Assembly (NCBI RefSeq): GCF_021168455.1
Contig: NZ_JAJOZR010000005.1
Coordinates: 186,001 to 250,000 of the forward strand
Length of the DNA stretch: 64,000 nt
Direction: 5' to 3'
Source: Ferranicluibacter quercicola
Lineage (GTDB): Bacteria; Pseudomonadota; Alphaproteobacteria; Rhizobiales; Rhizobiaceae
Shown one piece after another: positions 1-8,357 of the stretch. Each line of letters opens with the position of its first letter. Position 1 is the first letter of the stretch. The translations under genes were made by a program, and so were the position numbers. The notes beneath the pieces were generated by a model. That model saw only the letters and a program-made list of their open reading frames with translations, did not search any database and was not told where the DNA came from.

Positions 1-1
1 C

Positions 2-133
2 GAACACCAGCCGCTCGGCTCCATCATGCGCATGCGCCGTCAGGCCTACGACTCATCGGCGGCCTTCCGCTCGGAGCGCAATGCCGTGCCCGTGCGCGAG
101 CCCGGTGCCCGCTGTCCCGTCGCTGCCGGGTAA
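2..133 (+). CDS. C-terminal fragment of an upstream gene, possibly catalase-fold
   Basis: Open frame from the window edge to a TAA at 131-133, about 43 residues. The tail carries the pattern HxPLGxxxRxRxxxYxxSxxFR, which reminds me of the C-terminal end of small catalase-family proteins, but too little is present to decide. It lies on the same strand as the SDR/PPC pair, whose first gene starts 73 bases downstream, so it could be the promoter-proximal member of that operon. The frame and stop are seen; the family is a weak recollection. Confidence 0.35.
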   Translation, partial: EHQPLGSIMRMRRQAYDSSAAFRSERNAVPVREPGARCPVAAG

Positions 134-206
134 GGCGGCGACCGCGACGAATGACGTGCCGCAGCGTCTCCCCGCTGCGGCAGAGACGGACATGAAGGAA
201 CATTGC

Positions 207-968
207 ATGAATCGCTTCGAAGACAAGGTCGTTATCGTTACCGGTGCGGCCTCCGGCATCGGCGCGGCGACCGCCCGCCGCTTTTCCGACGAAGGCGCCC
301 GCGTCGTCATGGTCGACAAGGACGGGGAGACGCTGACCACCACCGCGCAGGCCTTCCCCAAGGACCGCACGCTGGTGCAGGTCGCAGACGTCTCACATTC
401 CACCTCCGTGGACGCTCTGGTGGAAACCGCCGTCCATCGCTTCGGGCAGATCGATGTGCTCGTCAACAATGCCGGAACGGCCGAGAACGGCAGGCCGGAG
501 GACATCACCGACGATGCCTGGCGCAAGGTCATGGCAACGGATGCGGACGGCGTCTTCTATGGCTGCCGCGCCGCCATCCCGCATCTCGAGAAGACCGGCG
601 GCGTTATCGTCAATACGGCTTCCGTCTCCGGCATGGGCGGAGACTGGGGCATGAGCCCCTACAATGCCGCCAAGGGCGCCGTCGTCAACTTCACCCGCGC
701 GCTTGCCATGGATCTCGGAAAGCGCGGTATTCGCGTCAATGCGGTGTGCCCGAGCCTGACCCGCACCGGCATGACCGAGGATATGATGGACGACGAGCCG
801 CTGCTCCAGACCTTCTACGAGCGCATCCCGCTCGGGCGCGTCTGCGAGCCGCAGGAAGTCGCCGCCGTCATCGCCTTCCTCGCCAGCTCCGACGCCAGCT
901 TCATCACCGGCGCCAATATCGCCGTCGATGGCGGCCTCTCCGCCTCCAACGGGCAGCCACCGCAATGA
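207..968 (+). CDS. SDR-family NAD(P)-dependent oxidoreductase
   Basis: Classical short-chain dehydrogenase/reductase of 253 residues, a cytosolic NAD(P)-dependent alcohol/ketone oxidoreductase with unknown substrate. The Rossmann glycine motif TGAASGIG is near residues 12-19, the NNAG motif near residue 90, and the catalytic YxxxK (YNAAK) near residue 155. The C-terminal GANIAVDGG is typical of the family. I chose the ATG at 207, which is preceded by GAAGGAA, over an upstream in-frame ATG at 81 that only adds low-complexity sequence. The stop overlaps the start of the PPC-domain gene (ATGA), so the two are translationally coupled. Family is certain; substrate is not inferable. Confidence 0.9.
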   Translation: MNRFEDKVVIVTGAASGIGAATARRFSDEGARVVMVDKDGETLTTTAQAFPKDRTLVQVADVSHSTSVDALVETAVHRFGQIDVLVNNAGTAENGRPEDITDDAWRKVMATDADGVFYGCRAAIPHLEKTGGVIVNTASVSGMGGDWGMSPYNAAKGAVVNFTRALAMDLGKRGIRVNAVCPSLTRTGMTEDMMDDEPLLQTFYERIPLGRVCEPQEVAAVIAFLASSDASFITGANIAVDGGLSASNGQPPQ

Positions 969-1411
969 AGAGCCGCGAGATCTCCAGCGGCACGACCGAC
1001 CGCATGTTCGTGCTGATCCTCGAAAAGGACGAGGAAGCCTTTACCGCCATCACGCGGTTTGCCGCCGAAAACGCGATCACCGGTGCGTCGATCACCGCCA
1101 TCGGCGCGTTCTCCGCGGCGACGATCGCGTGGTTCGACATGGCGGAAAAAGCCTATGTGAACACCGTGCTCGCGGAGCAGAGCGAGGTGTTGAGCCTCCT
1201 CGGGGACGTGGCGGAGGGCGACGACGGGAAGCCGAGCCTGCATCTTCACGCGGTCCTCGGCCTTAAGGACTGCACCACGCGCGGCGGACATTTCATCTCG
1301 GGCACCGTCAATCCGACGCTCGAAGTCATCCTGACGGAAACGCCGGCCGTGCTGCGCCGCCGCAAGCAACCGGGCATGGGCTTCGCCCTTATCGATCCCG
1401 GTGCCGCCTGA
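965..1411 (+). CDS. PPC/DUF296-domain protein
   Basis: Protein of 148 residues that matches the plants-and-prokaryotes conserved (PPC, DUF296) domain over most of its length. The hallmark is the LHLHAVLG...GGHFISGTV...TLEVIL core; its histidines are the likely metal-binding residues. Bacterial stand-alone PPC proteins are usually trimeric and of unknown function; in plants the domain accompanies AT-hook DNA-binding motifs, and no AT-hook is seen here. The ATG overlaps the SDR stop by four bases, so the proteins are probably made together and may act on the same small molecule. A strong terminator follows. Confidence 0.85.
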   Translation: MKSREISSGTTDRMFVLILEKDEEAFTAITRFAAENAITGASITAIGAFSAATIAWFDMAEKAYVNTVLAEQSEVLSLLGDVAEGDDGKPSLHLHAVLGLKDCTTRGGHFISGTVNPTLEVILTETPAVLRRRKQPGMGFALIDPGAA

Positions 1412-1432
1412 TCGAAAACACATCGGTCTGCG

Positions 1433-1470
1433 AAAGCCCGCCTGCCGTTCCCTCCGGCAAGCGGGCTTTT
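1433..1470. terminator. Bidirectional intrinsic terminator
   Basis: Near-perfect stem with arms AAAGCCCGCCTGCCG and CGGCAAGCGGGCTTT around a short loop, with TTTT continuing the right arm. It lies between the PPC gene (+) and the convergent molybdopterin oxidoreductase (-), and the A-run at the left arm lets it serve both directions. Confidence 0.75.
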
Positions 1471-1480
1471 CTGTTTCAAG

Positions 1481-3766
1481 CTATCGCACGATCCGCACCG
1501 GCACCGATTTCGCGGCGGGCACCTTGCTCCGCTCCGCATGCTGCCAGAGCGGGATCAGCACGTTGCATTCGGGATAATAGGCGCCGCAGCACCCGTCCGG
1601 AATGTCGTAGGGCACGATCTGCAGCCCGTCGATGCGGCGCACGACATCATCGCCGGCAACCGTTTCCAGCGCGATCATCTCCCCGGCCCGCGCACCGATC
1701 CGCGCCATCTCCTTTTTGTTCAGGAACAGGACCATGCGGGTGCCGTCCACGCCGCGAAAGCGGTCGTCATAGCCGTAGACGGTCGTGTTGAACTGATCGT
1801 TCGAACGCAACGTCATCAGCCGCAGCACATCAGGCCCATCGCCGGCAAAGCTGGCCGAAAGGGATTTCGGCAGCTTGAACTCGGCCTTGCCGCTCTCCGT
1901 CTTCCAGATCAGATCGCGCACCGGCAGCGGCTTCTCCATGCCGCCCGGCGTGTGCATCCGTTTGTTGAAATCTTTGAAGAGTTCCGGATAGGTGGCCTCG
2001 ATCGCATCGCGCACCGTGGCATAGTCGTCCACCCAGCGATCCCAGGGAACGCGGGGGTTGGGCGCCAGCGATGCCTTCGCCAGCTCGGCGACGATGCGGA
2101 CTTCCGACTGCAGCGTCTCGGCGGCGGGCGCGTGGAACCCCTTCGATCCGTGGAAGCAGGACGTGCTGTCCTCCATCGTCACGGTCTGCGGTCCGCTCGC
2201 CTGCTGGTCGACTTCCGTGCGCCCGAGGCAGGGCAGGAGATAGGCGACGCGACCGTTGAACAGGTGACCGCGGTTGAGCTTGGTCGCGATCTGCACCGTC
2301 AGCCGCATCCGCGGCCAGGCCTCCTCCATCATGCCCTGTTCCGGCACGGCCCGCAGAAAGTTGCCGCCGAGACCGATAAAGGCATCCACCGTCCCCTCGA
2401 TGATGCCCTTGCAGGCATCCACGGTCGCCAGCCCCTCCTCGCGCGGTGGCTCGAAACCATAGAGCGCCTTGAGTTTGTCGAGCGGCACCAGCTCGGGTTT
2501 CTCCGAAATGCCGACAGTGCGCTGGCCCTGCACGTTGGAATGGCCGCGCACGGGACAGATGCCCGCACCCGGACGGCCGAAATTGCCGCGCAGGAGAAGC
2601 AGGTTGACGAGCACCTGCACCGTCTGCACGCCGAGCTTGTGCTGGGTCAGGCCCATGCCGTAGATGCCCATGACGCTCTTCGCGCTCATATAGACACCCC
2701 CGGCTTCCGTGATCGCAGTGCGGCTGAGACCGGATTCGCGCTCCAGCGCCAGCCAGTCCTGCGTTTGGACGTAGGCGATGAAATCTTCGGCACCGGTGGT
2801 GTGCTCGGCGAGAAACGCGCGGTCGAGCACGCCCTTGCCGCCGCGCTTCAGGTCGGCATCGTCGGCCTCCAGCAGCGCCTTCGCCATACCGACAATGACG
2901 GCGATGTCGCCGCCGGCCTTGACCTGATGATACTGGCAGGAGATCTGGGTCGCATTCTGCGTCAGCATCTGCACCGGATCCTGCGGATTGACGAACCGCT
3001 CGAGGCCCCGCTCCTTCAGCGGGTTGAACGTCACGATCCGCGCACCGCGCTGTACGGCCTCCTGCAACTGGTGCAGCATGCGTGGGCTGTTCGATCCGGG
3101 GTTTTGCCCAAAAAAGAACATCGCGTCCGCCGCCTCGAAATCGTCGAGCCGCACCGTGCCGACCGGCTGGCCGATGCTTTCCAGCAGCCCGACGGAGGTC
3201 GATTCGTGACACATGTTGGAACTGTCCGGCAGGTTGTTGTTGCCGTAGAGCCGGGCGAGCAGCGCATACATATAGCTTGTTTCGAGCGAGGCGCGGCCGG
3301 ATGCGTAGAACACGGTGCGCTTCGGATCGTCTGCCTGGATCGCCTTCATCTCGGCGCCGATCGCCGCATAGGCCGCCTCCCACGTGGTCTCCACGTAACG
3401 ATCGGTCGCCGCGTCGTAGCGCATCGGATGGGTCAGCCGGCCGGTCGATTCGAGCTTAAAGTCGTCCCAGCCCCGCATTTCCGTCAGCGTGTGCCGCGCA
3501 AACAGCGCTGGCGTCGCACGGTCGGCCGTCAGCTCCCAGAAGGTCGCCTTGGCGCCGTTCTCGCAGAACTCGGCCGGGTGAGGTTTCGCGGGCTTGGCCC
3601 AGGCGCAGCTGACGCAGGCAAATCCATCCGGCTTGTTGATCTTGGCAAGACCCGGAAGGATCGAGATCGGTTGCTTGCTTTGCCGCGCCTGGCGCATCAG
3701 CGATTTGACCGACCCCCATCCGCCGGCAGGCGCGGTGTAGGTCGTGATCTTGGGCACGTTGGACAT
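1481..3766 (-). CDS. FdhF/YdeP-family molybdopterin oxidoreductase
   Basis: 761-residue molybdopterin oxidoreductase of the formate-dehydrogenase-alpha-like group (FdhF/YdeP family, TIGR01701-like). Cysteines C51, C54 and C68, the last in FCENGAKA, are the conserved N-terminal cluster of this group. The central part has the molybdopterin-binding domain (for example the CHESTS motif and GQNPGSN), and the last roughly 120 residues form the dinucleotide-binding domain. There is no signal peptide, so it is cytosolic. ATG 3766 is used because GGAG lies eight bases upstream; a longer frame to 3865 adds no conserved sequence. No diaphorase, ferredoxin or FdhD/FdhE accessory genes are adjacent, as is usual for YdeP-like proteins, whose electron donor and substrate are mostly unknown. 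Formate oxidation should not be assumed. Confidence 0.88.
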   Translation of the reverse strand: MSNVPKITTYTAPAGGWGSVKSLMRQARQSKQPISILPGLAKINKPDGFACVSCAWAKPAKPHPAEFCENGAKATFWELTADRATPALFARHTLTEMRGWDDFKLESTGRLTHPMRYDAATDRYVETTWEAAYAAIGAEMKAIQADDPKRTVFYASGRASLETSYMYALLARLYGNNNLPDSSNMCHESTSVGLLESIGQPVGTVRLDDFEAADAMFFFGQNPGSNSPRMLHQLQEAVQRGARIVTFNPLKERGLERFVNPQDPVQMLTQNATQISCQYHQVKAGGDIAVIVGMAKALLEADDADLKRGGKGVLDRAFLAEHTTGAEDFIAYVQTQDWLALERESGLSRTAITEAGGVYMSAKSVMGIYGMGLTQHKLGVQTVQVLVNLLLLRGNFGRPGAGICPVRGHSNVQGQRTVGISEKPELVPLDKLKALYGFEPPREEGLATVDACKGIIEGTVDAFIGLGGNFLRAVPEQGMMEEAWPRMRLTVQIATKLNRGHLFNGRVAYLLPCLGRTEVDQQASGPQTVTMEDSTSCFHGSKGFHAPAAETLQSEVRIVAELAKASLAPNPRVPWDRWVDDYATVRDAIEATYPELFKDFNKRMHTPGGMEKPLPVRDLIWKTESGKAEFKLPKSLSASFAGDGPDVLRLMTLRSNDQFNTTVYGYDDRFRGVDGTRMVLFLNKKEMARIGARAGEMIALETVAGDDVVRRIDGLQIVPYDIPDGCCGAYYPECNVLIPLWQHAERSKVPAAKSVPVRIVR

Positions 3767-3987
3767 GATGGAAGCTCCAGAGGCGGGAAGAACAGGAACG
3801 ACCTCGTGACATGCCGGTTCCCCCGCCGCCTCAACTTCCCGTGTTCCGTGACACAGTGCTCTCATCGCAGGAACATATCCGGCGGCCGGCGGTTGTCCGA
3901 TACGGGCAACACCGTCGCGAGACGTGGTGGGAAAGCCATTCGTCCCGGAGACGGATGCTTACCGATGCCGAACAAGGAGGAACCACC

Positions 3988-4179
3988 ATGCAGCCCATCA
4001 AGGAACCAAGGGAAGACGACGACTATGCCGAGCGCGCACTCGACTGCCGCGAGGCGATCGGCGCCAAGGTGCAGCAGGTGACGGAGGCGGCCATGCATGC
4101 CGGCTGGAGCCAGGACGAGATCAAGGCGGCTTTCATCGAGATCGCCGAGCACTGGAAGACCGCAGACCACATCATGTAA
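3988..4179 (+). CDS. Small conserved hypothetical protein
   Basis: 63-residue acidic, probably helical protein with an excellent ribosome site (AAGGAGG, seven bases before the ATG), which fixes the start. No signal peptide or membrane segment. It begins MQPIKEPRED and has one cysteine near residue 20. I recognise the general look of small rhizobial orphan proteins but no domain. It diverges from the molybdopterin oxidoreductase across a 221-base gap in which I found no confident promoter, and precedes another tiny gene by 38 bases. Confidence 0.7.
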   Translation: MQPIKEPREDDDYAERALDCREAIGAKVQQVTEAAMHAGWSQDEIKAAFIEIAEHWKTADHIM

Positions 4180-4217
4180 GCGGATGTCCGACACCGGACA
4201 GGCGCGGAGAGGAGACG

Positions 4218-4454
4218 ATCATCACCAAGGATCAAAAACCCGCAGCGGAAACCGACGCCAAAGGCGCCTTCGAGCGCCCGACGATCGGACGCGACAACAA
4301 CGGCGTCACCAGCGCCAAGCCGACCGTCATCACGGGCTCCGAAGACAGCACCGTCCACAGCGGCCCAGGCGGGACGAAGCGCGAGGGTAAGGATTTCGAC
4401 CTGAACTATGCGGAGCGCGACGCCAGCGCCGGCGAACCCGGCAAGGCTTCGTAA
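4218..4454 (+). CDS. Small hydrophilic hypothetical protein, non-standard start
   Basis: About 78 residues, very hydrophilic and low in order-promoting residues, with segments such as RPTIGRDNNGVTSA and HSGPGGTKREGKDFDLNYAE that look like a conserved, disordered small rhizobial protein. The frame has no ATG, GTG or TTG near the expected place: the GGAGAGGAG ribosome site at 4206-4214 is followed by ACG ATC ATC, so translation must start at ATC (4218 or 4221) or ACG (4215) unless a base differs from the true sequence. A perfect terminator follows at 4481. Likely co-transcribed with the gene at 3988. Confidence 0.55.
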   Translation: MITKDQKPAAETDAKGAFERPTIGRDNNGVTSAKPTVITGSEDSTVHSGPGGTKREGKDFDLNYAERDASAGEPGKAS

Positions 4455-4480
4455 GACCGCTCGAGCGTCGAACAATAGGA

Positions 4481-4509
4481 CGGCCCCGTTCATCTCAGCG
4501 GGGCCGTTT
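4481..4509. terminator. Intrinsic terminator
   Basis: Perfect 8-bp stem CGGCCCCG/CGGGGCCG (4481-4488 and 4499-4506) with a 10-base loop followed by TTT. It ends the two small genes on the plus strand and sits just beyond the stop of the convergent sugar permease. Confidence 0.7.
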
Positions 4510-4513
4510 CGCG

Positions 4514-5485
4514 TCAGGTTGCCAGTGCCCGGTTGTTGCGCGACAAGTACAGGATACCCTTCTGCAACAGGATGAAGGCGAAGAGCAGGAAACCGATCAG
4601 GATCTTCGTCCACCAGCTGGAGAGCGTCCCGTCGAAGGTGATGTAGGTCTGGATGAGCCCCTGGATGAGAATGCCGATCAGCGTTCCCGCCACGAAACCC
4701 GACCCGCCGGACAGAAGCGTCCCCCCGATGACGACGGCCGCGATCGCATCCAGCTCGACGCCGACCGTCGCCAGCGAATAGCCGGCCGAGGTGTAGAGCG
4801 AGAACACAATGCCCGAGAGGCCGGCCAGCAGGCCCGAAAGCGCATAGATCATGATCGTCGTCGTGCCCGTGGGAACCCCCATCAGCCGCGCCGTCTGCGC
4901 CCCGCCGCCCAGCGCATAGACGTTCGTGCCGAAGCGGGTGCGGTGGGCGGTGAGAATGCCGAGCGCGAAGACCAGCAGCATGATGCCGCCGATCAGCGTC
5001 AGACGCCCGCCGCCCGGAAGCTTGAGGTAGAAACTCTTCATCGTCGCATAGAACGGATGGCGGATCGGGATGCTGTCGATCGACAGCACGAAGGCCATGC
5101 CGCGCGCAAGGAACATGCCGGCAAGCGTGACGATGAAAGCGGGCATTTCCAGATGATGGATGATGGCGCCCATCAGCGCGCCGAAGCTGGTGGTGATGAT
5201 CAGCACCAGCACGAAGGCGGCCAGCGGATGGATCGCCGTGTTCTCCATCATCACCGCCAGAAAGACGCCGGTAAAGGCGATGACCGAGCCGATCGAGAGA
5301 TCGATGCCGCCCGACAGGATGACGAAGGTCATGCCGACCGCCGCGATGCCGAGAAAGGCATTGTCCGTCAGCAGGTTGCCGATGACGCGTGTCGACAGGA
5401 TGTTGGGAAACTGGAAGGCGCAGAGCGCATAGGACAGGACGAAGATGAGGATGGTCGCCGCCAGCGGAAGATGTTTGGCTTTCAT
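4514..5485 (-). CDS. yjfF: Sugar ABC transporter permease (YjfF-like)
   Basis: 323-residue inner-membrane permease of the ribose/galactose type (BPD_transp_2), with about nine hydrophobic segments and the family loop GGIDLSIGSVIAF around residue 65. It is the last gene of a binding protein-ATPase-permease-permease operon, the same order as E. coli ytfQ-ytfR-ytfT-yjfF. Its ATG overlaps the stop of the upstream permease (ATGA), implying coupled synthesis of the two membrane subunits, which would form a heterodimer. The E. coli system imports furanose galactose; the araBAD genes next door suggest an arabinose-related sugar here (inference). Confidence 0.88.
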   Translation of the reverse strand: MKAKHLPLAATILIFVLSYALCAFQFPNILSTRVIGNLLTDNAFLGIAAVGMTFVILSGGIDLSIGSVIAFTGVFLAVMMENTAIHPLAAFVLVLIITTSFGALMGAIIHHLEMPAFIVTLAGMFLARGMAFVLSIDSIPIRHPFYATMKSFYLKLPGGGRLTLIGGIMLLVFALGILTAHRTRFGTNVYALGGGAQTARLMGVPTGTTTIMIYALSGLLAGLSGIVFSLYTSAGYSLATVGVELDAIAAVVIGGTLLSGGSGFVAGTLIGILIQGLIQTYITFDGTLSSWWTKILIGFLLFAFILLQKGILYLSRNNRALAT

Positions 5486-6504
5486 TTCGCTTTGCTCTCC
5501 GCAGGCTTGTTGGCGGCAGCGGACCTGGAGAAGAAGGCGAGCGTGCCTTGCAGCTTCGGCGATTGCAGCACCAGAATGAAGACGATGATCGCCGCTTTGA
5601 TGATCAGATTGAACTCCGGCGGGAAGCCCGAGAGCAGAATGCCGGTATTGATCGACTGGATGATCATGGCGCCGAGCAGCGAGGCCGCGATCGAGAAGCG
5701 CCCGCCGAGCAGCGACGTCCCCCCGATGACGACCGCGAGGATCGCGTCGAGTTCGAGCCAGAGCCCGGCATTGTTGGCATCGGCGCCGCGAATATCGGCG
5801 GCGGCGATGATGCCGGCGACGGAGGCGCAGAGGCCGGAGAGAACATAGGCCGCAATCAGCAGCACCGGGGTCGAGACCCCCGCCAGCGTGCTCGCCCGCC
5901 GATTGACGCCGACGGCCTCGATCAGCATGCCGAGCGCGGTGCGCCGCACGAGGAGCGCGACGAGAATGCCGGCCGTGATCCAGATGACGATCGGCATGGG
6001 CAGCCCGAAGAGCGAGCCGCTGCCGATGAAGATCAGGCCTTCGTCGTTGAAGGTCAGGATGGCGCCGTTGGTCACCATCTGCGCGATGCCGCGCCCGGCG
6101 ACCATCAGCACCAGCGTGGCGATGATCGGCTGAATGTCGAGGATGGCGACCAGAATGCCGTTCCACAACCCGCAGAGAACGCCGACGCCGACCGTAAGAA
6201 GCAGCGTAGCGGGCAGCGAGTAGCCGGAGGTGATGGCGGAGGCCGCCACGGCGCCGCAGATCGCCATGACCGCGCCGACGGAAAGGTCGATGCCCTTGGT
6301 GGCGATGACCACGGTCATGCCGATGGCCAGAAGCGCCACGGGCGCGCCGCGGTTGAGAATGTCGATCAGCGAGCCGTAGAGCCGCCCGTTCTGAACCTGC
6401 AGGCTGAAGAAGCCGGGAAAGGCGATCGACACGAGGCCGAGAATGATCGCCAGCGCGATGAATTGCGGCAGGAGCCGCTTGCCATAGAGGCCGAGCATGG
6501 ACAT
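5482..6504 (-). CDS. ytfT: Sugar ABC transporter permease (YtfT-like)
   Basis: 340-residue permease of the same family as the next gene downstream, with roughly eight to nine membrane segments and the loop TKGIDLSVGAVMAI. It pairs with the YjfF-like subunit. The ATG at 6504 shares one base with the ATPase stop (TGATG); a GTG three bases earlier is an alternative. Closely coupled on both sides, so it is the middle of one operon. Confidence 0.88.
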   Translation of the reverse strand: MSMLGLYGKRLLPQFIALAIILGLVSIAFPGFFSLQVQNGRLYGSLIDILNRGAPVALLAIGMTVVIATKGIDLSVGAVMAICGAVAASAITSGYSLPATLLLTVGVGVLCGLWNGILVAILDIQPIIATLVLMVAGRGIAQMVTNGAILTFNDEGLIFIGSGSLFGLPMPIVIWITAGILVALLVRRTALGMLIEAVGVNRRASTLAGVSTPVLLIAAYVLSGLCASVAGIIAAADIRGADANNAGLWLELDAILAVVIGGTSLLGGRFSIAASLLGAMIIQSINTGILLSGFPPEFNLIIKAAIIVFILVLQSPKLQGTLAFFSRSAAANKPAESKAK

Positions 6505-8063
6505 CACGCGACCTCCCCGGCAGCGGCCGATCGTTCGGCCGGCGTCTTCGCTGGTCCGGCGATCGTGTTGACGATGCTGTCCGTGGTGATCTCGGCACCC
6601 GTCAGCTCGGCCACGTGCTGGTGGTCGCGCAGCACGATCACGCGGTGGCTGTAGACCACCAGTTCCTCGATTTCGGACGAGATCACGATGAGCGACATGC
6701 CTTTCTCGCAGAGCGTTTCGATGAGCCGGATGATTTCGGCATGGGCACCGACATCGATGCCCCGCGTCGGCTCGTCGAGAATGAGGAATTCGGGGTTGGT
6801 CGCAAGCCAGCGGGCAAGGATCGCCTTCTGCTGGTTGCCGCCCGAGAGAAGCCGGATCGGCTTTTCCGCATCCGTCGTGCGGATATCGAGCGCCTTGATG
6901 TACTCGGCCGCCAGCCGGTCCTGTTCGGCCCGCGGGATGGGTCGCGCCCAGCCGCGCCGGGCCTGAAGGGCCAGCGCGATGTTCTCGCGCACCGAGAGGT
7001 CGCCGATGATGCCGTCGGTCTTGCGGTCTTCCGGGCAGAAGCCGAACTTCTGGCGGATGGCGGCGCGCGGCGACGACAGGTCGGCTGCCTTGCCGTCGAT
7101 CGTCGCGGTGCCGCTGTCGGCACGGCGGGCGCCGAACATGACCTCGGCCGTTTCGGTGCGGCCGGAGCCGAGCAGCCCGGCAATGCCGATGACCTCGCCC
7201 GCCTTCACGTCGAGATCGAACGGGTCGATGCGCCCCTTGCGGCCGAAATCGCGGAACTGGAAGCGTACGGGTCCATCGGCGACCTTTGCGGCGCCGGCCT
7301 CGTCATGCACCTCTGCGGCCAGCTCGCGGCCGAGCATCATGGCGATCAGCTCGCGCCGCTCGAGGCGGACCGTGTCGCGCGTGCCGACCAGCTGCCCGTT
7401 GCGCAGGATGGTGACGCGATCGGTGATCTCGTAGACCTGCTCGAGGAAGTGGGTGATGAAGATGATCCCGAGCCCCCTCGCCTTCAGCCGCCGCACAACG
7501 CGAAACAGCATGGCCACTTCATGCGCATCGAGACTGGCGGTGGGCTCGTCGAGGATCAAAACCTTGCCCGACACATCCACGGCGCGGGCAATGGCGATCA
7601 CCTGCTGGATGGCGACGGAAAAGCTGTCGAGGCCGGCTGTGACATCGATGTCCAGCTCGTACTCGGCCAGCAGCGCACGCGCCTTGCGGTTGACCGCGGC
7701 CGTATCGATCAGGCCGAAACGGCGCGGCTGGCGCCCGAGGAAGAGATTTTCGGCAACGCTCAGATTGGGCAGGAGGTTGACCTCCTGGTAAACCGTGCCG
7801 ATGCCCAGACGCTGTGCGTCGAGCGTATCGCGCGGGTCGATCTCTGCACCATCAAGCAGGATCGTGCCGCCGTCGCGGTGATAGGCGCCCGTCAGGCACT
7901 TCACCAGCGTGGACTTGCCCGCACCGTTTTCGCCGAGAAGCGCATGCACTTCGCCGCGCCGGAGCGAGAAATCCACCTGGTTGAGCGCCTTGGCGCCCGG
8001 AAACACCTTGTCGATGCGGTGGGCGGATAGAACGGTATCGATGTCTTGCTGCATGAGCCCCAT
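6504..8063 (-). CDS. ytfR: Sugar ABC transporter ATP-binding protein (YtfR-like, two ATPase domains)
   Basis: 519-residue cytosolic ATPase with two tandem ABC domains, the standard form in ribose/galactose-type importers. The first domain has a canonical Walker A (GENGAGKST, about residues 43-51) and Walker B (LILDEPTASLD). The second has the usual degenerate Walker A (GLLGSGRTE), signature LSGGNQQKA, and Walker B LILDEPTRGID. ATG 8063 is taken as start; ATG 8054 three codons later is equally plausible, while the frame further upstream is not. A 294-base spacer full of hairpins separates it from the binding-protein gene, unlike the tight spacing downstream. Confidence 0.88.
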   Translation of the reverse strand: MGLMQQDIDTVLSAHRIDKVFPGAKALNQVDFSLRRGEVHALLGENGAGKSTLVKCLTGAYHRDGGTILLDGAEIDPRDTLDAQRLGIGTVYQEVNLLPNLSVAENLFLGRQPRRFGLIDTAAVNRKARALLAEYELDIDVTAGLDSFSVAIQQVIAIARAVDVSGKVLILDEPTASLDAHEVAMLFRVVRRLKARGLGIIFITHFLEQVYEITDRVTILRNGQLVGTRDTVRLERRELIAMMLGRELAAEVHDEAGAAKVADGPVRFQFRDFGRKGRIDPFDLDVKAGEVIGIAGLLGSGRTETAEVMFGARRADSGTATIDGKAADLSSPRAAIRQKFGFCPEDRKTDGIIGDLSVRENIALALQARRGWARPIPRAEQDRLAAEYIKALDIRTTDAEKPIRLLSGGNQQKAILARWLATNPEFLILDEPTRGIDVGAHAEIIRLIETLCEKGMSLIVISSEIEELVVYSHRVIVLRDHQHVAELTGAEITTDSIVNTIAGPAKTPAERSAAAGEVA

Positions 8064-8146
8064 TCCATATGTCAGTCCGGCCCTGAGAGGCGCCCGTCCG
8101 TCGGCCATCGTGCAGACCGTTTCAGCATCAGCCCGGAGCCGTCGCC

Positions 8147-8280
8147 CACTACGCCGTCATCCCAGCCCAGGGGGCCGGGCTCCAGCGACCTGACGTCTGT
8201 CAGGTCGAAACAAGCTTTTCAGCGCAAGGGCTTGCGCTGACGGGGTCCCGGTTCAGGTTCCGGGATGAGAAAGCGAGTGG
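8147..8280. repeat. Cluster of intercistronic hairpins
   Basis: The 294-base gap between ytfQ and ytfR holds three consecutive inverted repeats: CGACCTGAC/GTCAGGTCG (8186-8207, perfect 9 bp, 4-base loop), CAGCGCAAG/CTTGCGCTG (8220-8239) and TCCCGG/CCGGGA (8246-8265). The flanks (cgtcatcccagcc and ccgggatgag) look like rhizobial intergenic palindromic elements. In mRNA these would stabilise the upstream ytfQ message or slow ribosome and polymerase passage. No coding potential is seen. Confidence 0.55.
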
Positions 8281-8357
8281 GCTGCCCCATGCCCTGAAGC
8301 GGCCGACCCAAACCCGCCATCCGCGCCCATCCGACGACGGGCGCGGCAGCGTTGCTC

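Noticed and set aside
1481..3766. Naming the molybdopterin enzyme a formate dehydrogenase
   Set aside because: It is the FdhF/YdeP-like type without partner subunits; the motifs do not establish formate as substrate.
1538..4081. 847-residue plus-strand frame opposite the molybdopterin oxidoreductase
   Set aside because: Antisense shadow of a clearly recognised gene in high-GC DNA; composition rich in Arg/His/Ala with no domain.
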